Source: Rhizobium aethiopicum (GTDB lineage Bacteria; Pseudomonadota; Alphaproteobacteria; Rhizobiales; Rhizobiaceae). From it: a stretch of 64,000 bases of DNA. The translations under genes were made by a program, and so were the position numbers. The stretch is from assembly GCF_014197535.1 (NCBI RefSeq), contig NZ_JACIFV010000017.1, positions 62,001 to 126,000 on the forward strand. Reading direction: 5' to 3'. Below the pieces are notes generated by a model. It ran no database searches, was not told the origin of the DNA, and saw only the letters and a program-made list of their open reading frames with translations. Shown here piece by piece: positions 7,248-15,427 of this stretch. The number at the start of each line of letters is the position of its first letter. Positions within the stretch are counted from its first letter, which is position 1.

Positions 7248-8342
7248 TCAGGCGACAGCCTGCAGGTCGAGCGCTTGACCATTCGACCGGCGGATCGGCG
7301 CGGCTTTGGTGCGAACGCCAGGCAGTCTGCGATAGATGTCGAGATAATCGCACGCCATTCGCCGTGCGGTGAAGCGCTTTTCAAACGCGGCCCGCACCTT
7401 GCGCCGATCGAGGCGGAGTGCCCATTCGACGTTTTCGGCCGCCTCGGTGACGCTGTCGACCAGGATGCCGGAGATGCCGTTGTCAATGACCTCGGGAACC
7501 GAGCCACAGCCGAAAGCGATGACTGGCGTACCGCAGGCCATGGCCTCGATCATCACCAGCCCAAAGGGCTCCGGCCAGTCGATCGGAAAGAGCAGAGCGC
7601 CTGCATTTCCCAGGAAATCAGCTTTCTCACGTTCATCGATCTCGCCGATGAATTCTACATGTGAATGGCTCCTGACCATAGGCTCGATGACGGCCTTCCA
7701 ATAGGCCTTGTCGGCATTATCGATCTTGGCGGCGATCTTCAGAGGCATTCCGACCTTTGCCGCGATCTGGATGGCGCGGTCGGGGCGCTTTTCCGGGGAA
7801 ACACGACCAAGGAAGGCCAGGTAATTACCCCTAGGATTCTCCGTAAAGGGAAGAAGATCGGCCGGCAGACCATGATAGACCGTTCCGCGCCAGTCGACCG
7901 GTGGCATCGGACCGCGCTGATCATTAGAGATCGACACCAGTGGAATCTCGGGGAACGCCGCATAGAACGGCTTGAGATCCGGCAAGTCGAGTCGCCCGTG
8001 CAGCGTAGTCACCGTTCGATCGGCAAAATCGCGGATCAGCGGGAAATGCAGCAGGTCGATGTGGAAATGCAGCACGTCGAACTCATGCGCTCGCCGACGG
8101 ATCTCCTCAAGCATCACGACCTGATGCGGCAGATGGTCCCTGACCGCCGGATTGAGCCGTAAGGCGACGTCCGCACACGACACGAGTGTCGCCCGGGTGA
8201 CGGAATCGCCGCTGGCAAAGAGCGTGACCTCATGCCCCTGTGCCACGAGTTCTTCAGTCAGGTAGGAAACGATCCGCTCCGTCCCGCCGTAGAGTTTTGG
8301 CGGAACGCTCTCGGCGAGCGGCGCAATCTGAGCGATCTTCAT
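7248..8342 (-). CDS. GT4 family glycosyltransferase
   Basis: A 364-residue GT-B fold glycosyltransferase that transfers a sugar from an activated donor. The N-terminal acceptor domain opens MKIAQIAPLAESVPPKLYGGTERIVSYL, with the glycine-rich KLYGGTER loop, and the C-terminal donor domain holds FLGRVSPEKRPDRAI and the EX7E-type region (LFPIDWPEPFGLVMIEAMACGTPVIAF, around 270-300). GAGGAGG lies seven bases before the ATG at 8342. It forms a two-gene unit with the debranching-type glycosidase downstream. The pair may build and trim a glucan or glycoside; acceptor unknown. Confidence 0.9.
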   Translation of the reverse strand: MKIAQIAPLAESVPPKLYGGTERIVSYLTEELVAQGHEVTLFASGDSVTRATLVSCADVALRLNPAVRDHLPHQVVMLEEIRRRAHEFDVLHFHIDLLHFPLIRDFADRTVTTLHGRLDLPDLKPFYAAFPEIPLVSISNDQRGPMPPVDWRGTVYHGLPADLLPFTENPRGNYLAFLGRVSPEKRPDRAIQIAAKVGMPLKIAAKIDNADKAYWKAVIEPMVRSHSHVEFIGEIDEREKADFLGNAGALLFPIDWPEPFGLVMIEAMACGTPVIAFGCGSVPEVIDNGISGILVDSVTEAAENVEWALRLDRRKVRAAFEKRFTARRMACDYLDIYRRLPGVRTKAAPIRRSNGQALDLQAVA

Positions 8343-8426
8343 CGGTAAAACCTCCTCAGTTGAGCAAAGAGCCGTCGGCCAAAATGCCTGCATCCTAGAG
8401 AGACACACGGCAGGCCAGACGGAGGG

Positions 8427-8849
8427 TCAGGTTTCGAACAGCGGTCGACGCCGTCCTCCTTTGCGGTAGCTGCACAAGCCAAGGCCCGGAAACCGGCGGG
8501 CGGGCGGTTTTCGACGACGGGTCCTATGGGAACTCAGGGAAGCGGACGTATCCTGCCTCGCGGATGGTCGATCGCCATTATCCAAAGCCTTCAGCGCTTC
8601 AAGGATCTCATCATAGGATACAGCTCTTTCGGCCCCGGGGTAAAGGCGGAGGGCTGGTACGGATTCGACTGTGAAGATATCGGATGCCCATGAGGCGAGA
8701 ATTGCCCGCTTCTCGTCATTGTCGATCTCGGCGGCGGCAAGTACGTCACGCGGGTGACCGAAATGCTTCGCCGGATGAAGCAGATGTGCCGCGGTGATCG
8801 CTGCCACGGCATTCTGCTGTGTGGAATTGCTGATACTTTCCTTTCTCAT
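8427..8849 (-). CDS. Hypothetical protein beside groEL
   Basis: A 140-residue soluble protein with no domain that I can name. The first 90 residues look folded: HLLHPAKHFGHPRDVLAAAEIDNDEKRAILASWASDIFTVESVPALRLYPGAERAVSYDEI, two helices joined by a PALR-type loop. The last 45 are basic and low complexity (HRTRRRKPPARRFPG), perhaps nucleic-acid binding or disordered. GGAG is seven bases before the ATG. Short proteins with this HPRDVL...DEKRAILASWASD pattern occur in rhizobia near stress genes, so I think it is real. It sits between the groEL terminator and the GT4 gene and may belong to the latter's operon. Confidence 0.72.
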   Translation of the reverse strand: MRKESISNSTQQNAVAAITAAHLLHPAKHFGHPRDVLAAAEIDNDEKRAILASWASDIFTVESVPALRLYPGAERAVSYDEILEALKALDNGDRPSARQDTSASLSSHRTRRRKPPARRFPGLGLCSYRKGGRRRPLFET

Positions 8850-8905
8850 AGCTTGGCTCCATTGATGTCGACCGATGAAACTTGTTTCATCGATAGTGCG
8901 TAGAA

Positions 8906-8933
8906 CGGCCCGCCCCGATGGCGGAGCGGGCCG
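8906..8933 (-). terminator. Terminator after groEL
   Basis: Arms CGGCCCGC (8906-8913) and GCGGGCCG (8926-8933) lie ten bases past the groEL stop codon. GC-rich stem, no clear T run. Confidence 0.6.
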
Positions 8934-8942
8934 AGCGATCGC

Positions 8943-10571
8943 TTAGAAGTCCATACCGGCGCCGGCCGGCATGGTCGGAGCAGCTTCCTTCTTGGGCTTC
9001 TCGGCGATCATCGCTTCCGTCGTCACCAGCAGGCCGGCAACCGAAGCTGCGTCCTGCAGCGCTGTGCGAACAACCTTGGCCGGATCGATGACGCCCTGCG
9101 CATAGAGATCGCCATATTCGCCGGTCTGAGCATTCCAGCCATAGGAGAATTCGCTCTTTTCCCGCAGCTTTCCGACGATGATGGAGCCTTCCGCGCCGGC
9201 GTTTTCGGCGATCTGGCGAGCCGGGGCCTCGAGCGCACGGCGGACGATGTCGACGCCGACCCGCTGATCGTCATTGGCAGTCTTGATATTGTCTAGCGCT
9301 TTGACCGCGCGCAGCAGCGCCACGCCGCCGCCCGGCAGAATGCCTTCCTCGACTGCCGCGCGGGTGGCATGCAGCGCGTCATCGACGCGATCCTTCTTCT
9401 CCTTCACCTCGACTTCGGTCGAACCACCGACACGGATGACCGCAACACCGCCGGCGAGCTTGGCAAGACGTTCCTGCAGCTTCTCGCGGTCGTAGTCGGA
9501 GGTGGTCTCCTCGATTTGGGCGCGGATCTGAGCGGTGCGACCGTCGAGTTCCGTCTTCGAACCGGCACCGTCGATGATGGTGGTGTTTTCCTTTTCGATC
9601 GCCACCTTTTTCGCCCGCCCGAGCATGTTCAGCGTCACATTTTCGAGCTTGATGCCGAGGTCTTCGGAGATGACGGTGCCGCCGGTAAGGATGGCGATGT
9701 CTTCCAGCATGGCCTTGCGGCGATCGCCGAAGCCCGGAGCCTTGACGGCGGCGATCTTCAAGCCGCCGCGCAGCTTGTTGACGACGAGCGTTGCGAGCGC
9801 TTCGCCTTCGACATCCTCGGCGATAATGAGAAGCGGTTTGCCAGACTGAACGACGGCTTCGAGAACCGGCAGCATTGACTGCAGGTTCGACAGCTTCTTC
9901 TCATGAATCAGGATATAGGGATCCTCCAGTTCGACCCTCATCTTGTCCTGATTGGTGACGAAATAGGGGCTGAGATAACCGCGGTCGAATTGCATGCCCT
10001 CAACGACTTCAAGTTCGGTTTCGGCGGTCTTGGCCTCTTCAACCGTGATGACGCCTTCGTTGCCAACCTTCTCCATTGCTTCGGCAAGGTAGCGGCCGAT
10101 CTCGGAATCACCATTGGCGGAGATCGTACCGACCTGGGCAATTTCGGAATTGTTGGAAATCTTGCGGGCGTTAGTTTTCAGTTCCGCGACGACAGCGTCG
10201 ACGGCAAGATCGATGCCGCGCTTCAGGTCCATCGGGTTCATGCCGGAGGCGACCGCCTTGGCGCCCTCCTTGACGATTGCCTGGCCGAGCACCGTCGCAG
10301 TCGTGGTGCCGTCGCCGGCGAGGTCGTTCGTCTTCGATGCCACTTCGCGCAGCATCTGCGCCCCCATGTTTTCGAACTTGTCTTCGAGCTCGATTTCCTT
10401 GGCGACCGAGACGCCGTCCTTGGTGATGCGCGGCGCGCCGAAGGACTTGTCGATCACGACGTTACGGCCTTTCGGGCCGAGGGTCACCTTCACGGCATTG
10501 GCCAGCACATCGACCCCACGCAGCATGCGTTCACGGGCATCGCTATGGAATTTCACTTCTTTCGCAGCCAT
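8943..10571 (-). CDS. groL: Chaperonin GroEL (60 kDa), accessory copy
   Basis: Full-length 542-residue chaperonin that encloses and folds proteins with GroES, using ATP. The ATP-binding VTLGPKGRNVVIDKSFGAP and GDGTTTATVL segments, the apical domain and the equatorial GGGVALLRA segment are intact. The C-terminus is unusual: it ends PTMPAGAGMDF in place of the long GGM-repeat tail of main GroELs, which together with sequence differences in the first 60 residues (FHSDARERML) suggests one of the extra rhizobial groEL copies. GAAAGGAG-type site (from AAGGAGTGAAAG) precedes the start. It follows groES by 50 bases. Confidence 0.97.
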   Translation of the reverse strand: MAAKEVKFHSDARERMLRGVDVLANAVKVTLGPKGRNVVIDKSFGAPRITKDGVSVAKEIELEDKFENMGAQMLREVASKTNDLAGDGTTTATVLGQAIVKEGAKAVASGMNPMDLKRGIDLAVDAVVAELKTNARKISNNSEIAQVGTISANGDSEIGRYLAEAMEKVGNEGVITVEEAKTAETELEVVEGMQFDRGYLSPYFVTNQDKMRVELEDPYILIHEKKLSNLQSMLPVLEAVVQSGKPLLIIAEDVEGEALATLVVNKLRGGLKIAAVKAPGFGDRRKAMLEDIAILTGGTVISEDLGIKLENVTLNMLGRAKKVAIEKENTTIIDGAGSKTELDGRTAQIRAQIEETTSDYDREKLQERLAKLAGGVAVIRVGGSTEVEVKEKKDRVDDALHATRAAVEEGILPGGGVALLRAVKALDNIKTANDDQRVGVDIVRRALEAPARQIAENAGAEGSIIVGKLREKSEFSYGWNAQTGEYGDLYAQGVIDPAKVVRTALQDAASVAGLLVTTEAMIAEKPKKEAAPTMPAGAGMDF

Positions 10572-10621
10572 TCTTTCACTCCTTCAATAGGCAGCTTTTT
10601 TGACTCATGCGCGGACACGCC

Positions 10622-10936
10622 TCAGGCGGCGATCTTTTCGGCCGCCTGGGCTTCAATAATGCCCATGACATCGCTTTCCTTCATGATCAGCAGGTCCTCA
10701 CCATCGATTTTGATCTCCGTGCCGGACCACTTGCCGAACAGGATGCGATCGCCGACTTTGACGTCGAGCGGCTGGATCTGGCCGGCATCGTTGCGTGCAC
10801 CAGAACCGACGGCGATGACCTCGCCTTCCTGCGGCTTTTCCTTGGCGGTATCGGGAATGATGATGCCGCCCTTGGTCTTTTCCTCGGAATCGACGCGGCG
10901 GACGAGAATGCGATCATGAAGCGGTCGGAACGACAT
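10622..10936 (-). CDS. groS: Co-chaperonin GroES
   Basis: The 104-residue heptameric lid of the GroEL chamber. It begins MSFRPLHDRILVRRV, has the mobile loop at about 17-33 (EEKTKGGIIIPDTAKEKPQ, containing the GroEL-binding GGIIIP) and the conserved VGDRILFGKWSGTEIKIDGEDLLIMKE end. The ATG at 10936 follows GGAGGAAAAC; the longer open frame to 11092 is leader. It is the first gene of the groES-groEL operon, 150 bases downstream of a CIRCE-like palindrome. The C-terminal extension IIEAQAAEKIAA is longer than in most main copies. Confidence 0.96.
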   Translation of the reverse strand: MSFRPLHDRILVRRVDSEEKTKGGIIIPDTAKEKPQEGEVIAVGSGARNDAGQIQPLDVKVGDRILFGKWSGTEIKIDGEDLLIMKESDVMGIIEAQAAEKIAA

Positions 10937-11061
10937 GTTTTCCTCCAATGGACAAACAATAGTGATGTTGTTCCCCTGGCCGGACCGGATGACCAGTCCG
11001 GGCGGGTGCAAACCTCTGTCGAGCATCTTGCGCGCAATGATCTGGTTTTGCGCTTTTTCGA

Positions 11062-11068
11062 TTTCAAG
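11062..11068 (-). promoter_or_regulatory. Possible RpoH -35 element for groES
   Basis: Minus strand CTTGAAA lies about 126 bases upstream of groES, just downstream of the CIRCE-like site. I cannot find a convincing -10 partner at the right spacing, so this is a weak call. Confidence 0.2.
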
Positions 11069-11085
11069 AGGGCGCGGAGAAAAAA

Positions 11086-11112
11086 TTAGCACTCCCCAAG
11101 AGCGGCTGCTAA
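11086..11112. promoter_or_regulatory. CIRCE-like HrcA operator before groESL
   Basis: TTAGCACTC, nine bases, GGCTGCTAA. The left arm matches the CIRCE consensus exactly, the spacer length is exactly nine, and the right arm matches seven of nine positions (consensus GAGTGCTAA). HrcA repressor binding would link this groESL copy to misfolded-protein load. No hrcA lies in the window. Confidence 0.72.
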
Positions 11113-11215
11113 CACACTGAGAAGGAACAATAAACGCGGCCGCTACGTTGAGAAATTAGTTGATGGACGCAAAAATATGCGCCACCTTCTCGTTGTCGTG
11201 AAACGGAGATGAGGC

Positions 11216-11488
11216 ATGCAATTTTCATCGGATCTGGAGCGTCAGCTCAGCGGTTACGGCCTTACCACTGCGCACATCCTCTACCGCATCCCCGACTTTG
11301 AATCCGTTCTCCAAACCTATGTCTGGCAGGATTACGATCTCGCCCCGGACTTTCCCGAAATGCATAAGTTCCTGGATTTCTGGCAGTCCACGCTCGACGG
11401 ACCGCTGCATTCTGTCCGCTACACCCATCAGCGGCTGATCGGACCGAACGAATGGCGTCGCGTCATGGGCGAGTTCAAATTGCATTAG
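11216..11488 (+). CDS. Usg family protein
   Basis: A 90-residue soluble protein of the Usg family (named from the gene upstream of trpF in Caulobacter), whose function is unknown. The family's aromatic pattern is clear: LTTAHILYRIPDFESVLQTYVWQDYDLAPDFPEMHKFLDFWQ, then RYTHQRLIGPNEWRRV. GAGATGAGGC precedes the ATG. It stands alone here between groES and a pentapeptide-repeat gene, with no trp genes near, so the window adds no hint to its function. It is convergent with the pentapeptide protein, 66 bases away. Confidence 0.9.
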   Translation: MQFSSDLERQLSGYGLTTAHILYRIPDFESVLQTYVWQDYDLAPDFPEMHKFLDFWQSTLDGPLHSVRYTHQRLIGPNEWRRVMGEFKLH

Positions 11489-11554
11489 GTCGAAGCCCGC
11501 ATTTTTAATCCAGCGGGGCGTGGTTGCCACAGGCGCACGGTGTCGCCCGGGTAA

Positions 11555-12256
11555 TCACTCGTGCTCGGCAGGGCATGGCCAGGTCGCCGGCGTCGAGAGG
11601 CCGGGCGGCAGCTTGGTCGAGGCATCGCCGCACGCTAGGTCGATCTGCGCCTGTTCGAGGCCGGCGGCAGCCGAGAGGTCAAGGCCTTCGATGCGGGTCA
11701 GGAACATGAAGGCGCGCTCGAACGTCGCCGGGCCTTCGAAGATGGCATTGGAGAGATCGGCGCGGGAGAGATTGGCGAAAGAGAATTTCACCCCCGTCAG
11801 CACCGCCTTGTCGAAATCGGCGCGGCCAAGTTCGGCCTTTTCGAAGCTCGCGCCGGAGAGCCGGGCGCCGGCAAAATTGGCGCGCTGCAGCTCGGCGCCG
11901 GCAAAGGAAGCACCTTCGGCGGCAATATTGGCGAAGCTGGCACGATAGGCCTCGACCTTGGCGAAGTTGGCCCCTTCGGCATGTGACCCCTCAAGCGAGG
12001 CGCGCACCAAGCTCGCCTTTTCCAAATTGGCGGATTTGAAATTCGAACCGCTGAGATCGGTCAGCGAGAAATCGGTGCTGAAGAGATTGGCGCCTTGGAG
12101 GTCACTGCCCTGCAGCATCAGGTTCTTCTTCGTGCATTCCTGCCAGTCGAGCTTCGGCGAGGCCGTGCTGCCGCAATCGGCAGCACGCGAGGAAATCGGA
12201 GCAGCGGCGAGAAGAAGGAAGGCAAGGAGGCCGAGCGGCGATCTATGCATTGCCAT
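11555..12256 (-). CDS. Secreted pentapeptide-repeat protein
   Basis: About 233 residues: a signal peptide (MHRSPLGLLAFLLLAAAPISSRA), a short cysteine-containing head (ADCGSTASPKLDWQECTKKNLM) and some 25 A(D/N)LXX-type pentapeptide repeats between residues 45 and 185 (GANLFSTDFSLTDLSGSNFKSANLEKASL and onward), which form a right-handed quadrilateral beta helix. A C-terminal segment follows with two cysteines that could pair with those in the head. Likely periplasmic; role unknown. Start is ambiguous: ATG at 12274, 12256 or 12250; GGAG lies 12 bases before 12256. Confidence 0.85.
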   Translation of the reverse strand: MAMHRSPLGLLAFLLLAAAPISSRAADCGSTASPKLDWQECTKKNLMLQGSDLQGANLFSTDFSLTDLSGSNFKSANLEKASLVRASLEGSHAEGANFAKVEAYRASFANIAAEGASFAGAELQRANFAGARLSGASFEKAELGRADFDKAVLTGVKFSFANLSRADLSNAIFEGPATFERAFMFLTRIEGLDLSAAAGLEQAQIDLACGDASTKLPPGLSTPATWPCPAEHE

Positions 12257-12430
12257 TGAACTGTTGATCTCCATGACGCTTATCACGCCGCCTCTCGCGA
12301 AGCAGGCGGCCTCTCTTTTCTACACAGCTCAGAATACAATAAAAAGATAGCGACCGCTCCGGCAATGATTTGCCGGTTCACTCCGTGCGGCGAGCGCTCA
12401 TCCTCCGTCGGCCTTGCCCGAGCGGGCAGG

Positions 12431-12946
12431 TCAATCGGCCCCGCCGGGCAGGCGAAGCTCCATGCAGGTGAGGTCCAGCCAACGGCCGAACTTGGTGCCG
12501 ACCTCGGAAAATCTGCCGGCGATGCGGAAGCCGAGCTTCTCGTGCAACCGTATCGAGGCGGTGTTCTCGGCCTCGATGCCGGCGATCATCACATGGATAT
12601 TGCCGGCCGCCGCACGCGCGATCAATTCGCGCATCAGGGCCTCGCCGATGCCGCCGCCGCGATGATCCTTGTCGACATAGACGGAATGTTCGACCGTATG
12701 GCGATAGCCCTCGAAGGGGCGCCAGTCGCCATAGGAGGCATAGCCCGCCACCTTGCCCGACTTCTCGGCGACGATGACTGGAAAGCCGCGGTCCTTGCGC
12801 GCGCTCAGCCATTCCCGTCGATTTTCGAGATTGACGAGCGTTTCGTTCCAGATCGCCGTCGTGTGCTCGACGGCGTGATTGTAGATATCCCGGATGGCGG
12901 GAAGATCGGCTTCGGTGGCGTCGCGGAGAAGGACGGCGTCTGTCAT
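12431..12946 (-). CDS. GNAT acetyltransferase, phosphinothricin acetyltransferase-like
   Basis: A 171-residue GNAT enzyme that moves an acetyl group from acetyl-CoA to an amine. It opens LRDATEADLPAIRDIYNHAVEHTTAIWNE, the motif shared with Pat/Bar and MddA-type enzymes, and holds the acetyl-CoA loop DKDHRGGGIGEALM at about 90-103 and the C-terminal HEKLGFRIAGRFSEVGTKFGRWLDL. In this family substrates include phosphinothricin and methionine sulfoximine; the native role here is not known. The start at 12946 gives the family's usual N-terminus; a longer frame to 13177 would overlap the next gene. Downstream of the HlyIII gene on the same strand, 112 bases away. Confidence 0.88.
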   Translation of the reverse strand: MTDAVLLRDATEADLPAIRDIYNHAVEHTTAIWNETLVNLENRREWLSARKDRGFPVIVAEKSGKVAGYASYGDWRPFEGYRHTVEHSVYVDKDHRGGGIGEALMRELIARAAAGNIHVMIAGIEAENTASIRLHEKLGFRIAGRFSEVGTKFGRWLDLTCMELRLPGGAD

Positions 12947-13058
12947 GGTGGCCCGGTTCGGATTGACTGCGCGGGTTGGCATACGCTGCGGTTCAAAAGA
13001 TGTAAACGGCCGATGCAGCGGAGAAAGGCCTGCGGGACGGGCTCGGGCGGGCGGCAGC

Positions 13059-13727
13059 TCAGAAGTCTGGCGTCGGCAGACTGAAACAGGTGAAGACGGC
13101 GGAATAATGCACGGCCGCGGCGATGACGACGAAACCGTGCCAGATGGCGTTCTGGAAGCGCAGTTTCTCCCAGACATGGAAGATGACGCCGAGCGAATAG
13201 ATGAGACCGCCGATGACGATCAGCAGCATCGAAGCGGAGGGAATGCGCGCGGCGACAGGACCCGCCACCAGCACGCCGCTCCAGCCCATGGCGAGGTAAA
13301 GCAGGATGGCGAGACGGTCGTAGCGCCCCGGAAACGCGCATTTCAGAACAATGCCGACGGCAGCGAACAGCCATATCGCCATCAACATGAAGAAGAGCAG
13401 CGGATCGTCGGCGCCGCGTTCGAGGAAGGGCGTATAGGTGGCGGCGATCAGGATGAAGATCGCCGAATGATCGAAGCGGCGCAGGAACCATTTGGTGCGC
13501 GAGACCGGCCAGACATTGTAGGAAAAGGAGATGGCAAGCGTCAGTACCAAGCCGACGCCATAGATCCAGGCGGCGGCGAGCGCGCCGTGGGAGCTCCAGA
13601 CTGTGGCGTAGAAGATCAGAGCAGTGGCGCCGATCAGCGCCAGCACGAGACCGACGCCATGGACGATGCCGTCGGCGATCAGCTCATATCTGTCGTAAGC
13701 CCAGCGAATACCGTTGAACTCGGCCAT
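13059..13727 (-). CDS. Hemolysin III family membrane protein
   Basis: A 222-residue seven-helix membrane protein of the HlyIII/YqfA (PAQR-related) family. Conserved features are RYELIADGIVHGVGLVLALIG at the first helix, then FLRRFDHSAIFILIAATYTPF with the key Asp-His-Ser, and near the end HVWEKLRFQNAIWHGFVVIAAAVHYSAV, whose histidines with the earlier ones would bind a metal as in PAQR hydrolases. Bacterial members are linked to membrane fluidity and stress; the hemolysin name is historical. Start chosen at 13727 (MAEFNGIRW); an upstream in-frame ATG at 13745 is possible. It is 133 bases downstream of the uspA gene. Confidence 0.9.
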   Translation of the reverse strand: MAEFNGIRWAYDRYELIADGIVHGVGLVLALIGATALIFYATVWSSHGALAAAWIYGVGLVLTLAISFSYNVWPVSRTKWFLRRFDHSAIFILIAATYTPFLERGADDPLLFFMLMAIWLFAAVGIVLKCAFPGRYDRLAILLYLAMGWSGVLVAGPVAARIPSASMLLIVIGGLIYSLGVIFHVWEKLRFQNAIWHGFVVIAAAVHYSAVFTCFSLPTPDF

Positions 13728-13860
13728 GCACGCAACCCGTTTCATACCCGATCGCGATGGTCGCACCGAACGGGCGGGGGCGCAACTGCTGCGCATCGTG
13801 CGCGCGGTAAATCTTCGTGACAGGCCGCACAGGCCCCGCCCCCTCGACGGCGGCGCAGAT

Positions 13861-14280
13861 TCAGATCTTATGCCGCTCGACCAGCACGGAGCACTTGGCG
13901 TGCCGCACAACGCGGTCGGCCGTGGCGCCGATAAAGTAGTTGGAAAAGTCCGGAATATGCGAGGCGAGGATGATGAGGTCGGCGCCGTGGCTTTCGGCGG
14001 CCGCGATGATGGCCTTGGCGGGCGGGCCGTTGCGGATGTCGATCGTTGCCGCGACCCCGGTTGCGGCGACCAGCGCTTCCAGCTTGGCGCGCCCGTCCTT
14101 CATGGCGTCATCGAGCATATTGGCCGGCAGTTCGATCGCGACATAGGTCGGTACATCCTCGACGACGTTGAGCGCGACGATCTGGCCGCCCGCGTCGAGC
14201 AGCGAGGCGGCCTTGCGGAGAATGTTCTCTCCCCTGTCGAGGCTGCCGAGCGCGATCGCCACGATGATTTTCCTGTACAT
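13861..14280 (-). CDS. Universal stress protein (UspA family)
   Basis: A 139-residue single-domain Usp protein. It begins MYRKIIVAIALG, with the family's first strand, and ends GADLIILASHIPDFSNYFIGATADRVVRHAKCSVLVER. The ATP-binding G-2X-G-9X-G(S/T) motif of ATP-binding Usps is not intact: ASHIPDFSNYFIGATADRV is in its place, so it may bind nucleotide weakly or not at all. GGAGGG sits five bases before the ATG. Members respond to starvation, oxygen limits and oxidative stress; here it precedes the HlyIII gene on the same strand. Confidence 0.92.
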   Translation of the reverse strand: MYRKIIVAIALGSLDRGENILRKAASLLDAGGQIVALNVVEDVPTYVAIELPANMLDDAMKDGRAKLEALVAATGVAATIDIRNGPPAKAIIAAAESHGADLIILASHIPDFSNYFIGATADRVVRHAKCSVLVERHKI

Positions 14281-14466
14281 GGCTTCCCTCCATGACTGAG
14301 ATGCATAAGCTTGCTCTGATGAAGATATGCACGCATTGACTGCGATCAAGCCGGTGCAGGGCATCGTCAACATCTGCTCAACGCTTCATCCTCAAAAACA
14401 AGCCTTCTGTGAACAATCGGAATAGGCCATATAGTAATCAAGTATGGTACCGAGGAGATCAGGCGC

Positions 14467-15420
14467 ATGAACCGGCGACACTTCCTCGGATTTGCCATGG
14501 GCGGCATGGTTGCCGCCACCGCCGGTACGCCTTTAGCTGCAGAGGCAGGAGATCCATTGATGACGACAGAACCATCCTATGCGCTGACGCGGCCTGCCTA
14601 TATCGACCAGTCGCATCTCGTCGTTACCGACCTCGGCCTCGTTTCCGGCTTCTATCAGTCGATGCTCGGCCTGAAGGTCATCGAGAAGACGACGAGCGGC
14701 GAAGTACTAGGGGTCGGGGGGCATCCGCTGTTGACGCTGACGACGGCAAAGGACGCGGCAGTCGCGCCACGGAATGCCGCAGGCCTTTTCCACACGGCCT
14801 TCCTGATGCCCGACCGCACGGAACTGGCACGCTGGCTGCGGCACGCCGCCCACAACAACGTCGTGCTCGACGGCGCCTCGGACCATCTCGTCAGCGAGGC
14901 GATCTATCTTTCCGACCCCGAGGGCAACGGCATCGAAATCTATGCCGACCGGCCGCACGAACAATGGAAATTCCACCAGGACGGCATGGTCGAAATGGCG
15001 ACGCAGCGCCTTGACCTGCAGGCACTCTATAACAGCGCATCGGAGGATCGCTGGGACGGCATGGCTGAGGGAACGGCGATCGGCCATCTGCACCTGCAGG
15101 TGGGCGATATCCCGCAGGCCGACGCCTTCTACCGGGACGTGCTCGGCCTCAAGCTGATGGCCCGTTATCCCGGCGCGAGCTTCTTTGCAACCGGCGGCTA
15201 TCATCACCATCTTGCGGCCAACATCTGGAACAGCCGGGGTGCCACTGCTCGCGCCGACAATATGACCGGGCTGTCGGACTACCGGATCCGTTTCAACGAC
15301 AAGGCGACGCTCGACGCGGCGGTCTCCAAGTTCGACGCGCTAGAGATCAACAGCGAGAAGCGCGACGGCGGCGTCTTCCTCAGGGATCCTTGGGGCATCG
15401 GCCTGACGCTTTCGGCCTGA
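14467..15420 (+). CDS. Tat-exported VOC (glyoxalase/dioxygenase fold) protein, CatE-like
   Basis: A 317-residue protein with two vicinal-oxygen-chelate domains, at about 52-150 and 195-300, in the CatE arrangement (YIDQSHLVVTDLGLVSGFYQSMLGLKV; IGHLHLQVGDIPQADAFYRDVLGL). Domain 2 keeps HLHLQV and EIN...VFLRDPWGIGLTL, so at least part of the metal site (His, Glu) is present. The N-terminus MNRRHFLGFAMGG carries a twin-arginine signal (RRHFLG) followed by AAEAGDP, unusual for a family usually found in the cytoplasm; ATG at position 32 (MTTEPSY) would give a cytosolic form. GAGGAGAT precedes the first start. Ring-cleavage dioxygenase activity is a family guess. Confidence 0.83.
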   Translation: MNRRHFLGFAMGGMVAATAGTPLAAEAGDPLMTTEPSYALTRPAYIDQSHLVVTDLGLVSGFYQSMLGLKVIEKTTSGEVLGVGGHPLLTLTTAKDAAVAPRNAAGLFHTAFLMPDRTELARWLRHAAHNNVVLDGASDHLVSEAIYLSDPEGNGIEIYADRPHEQWKFHQDGMVEMATQRLDLQALYNSASEDRWDGMAEGTAIGHLHLQVGDIPQADAFYRDVLGLKLMARYPGASFFATGGYHHHLAANIWNSRGATARADNMTGLSDYRIRFNDKATLDAAVSKFDALEINSEKRDGGVFLRDPWGIGLTLSA

Positions 15421-15427
15421 ACCTGCA

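Noticed and set aside
9903..10919. 338-residue plus-strand frame over groEL/groES
   Set aside because: Shadow of the groESL genes; no ribosome site and low-complexity composition.
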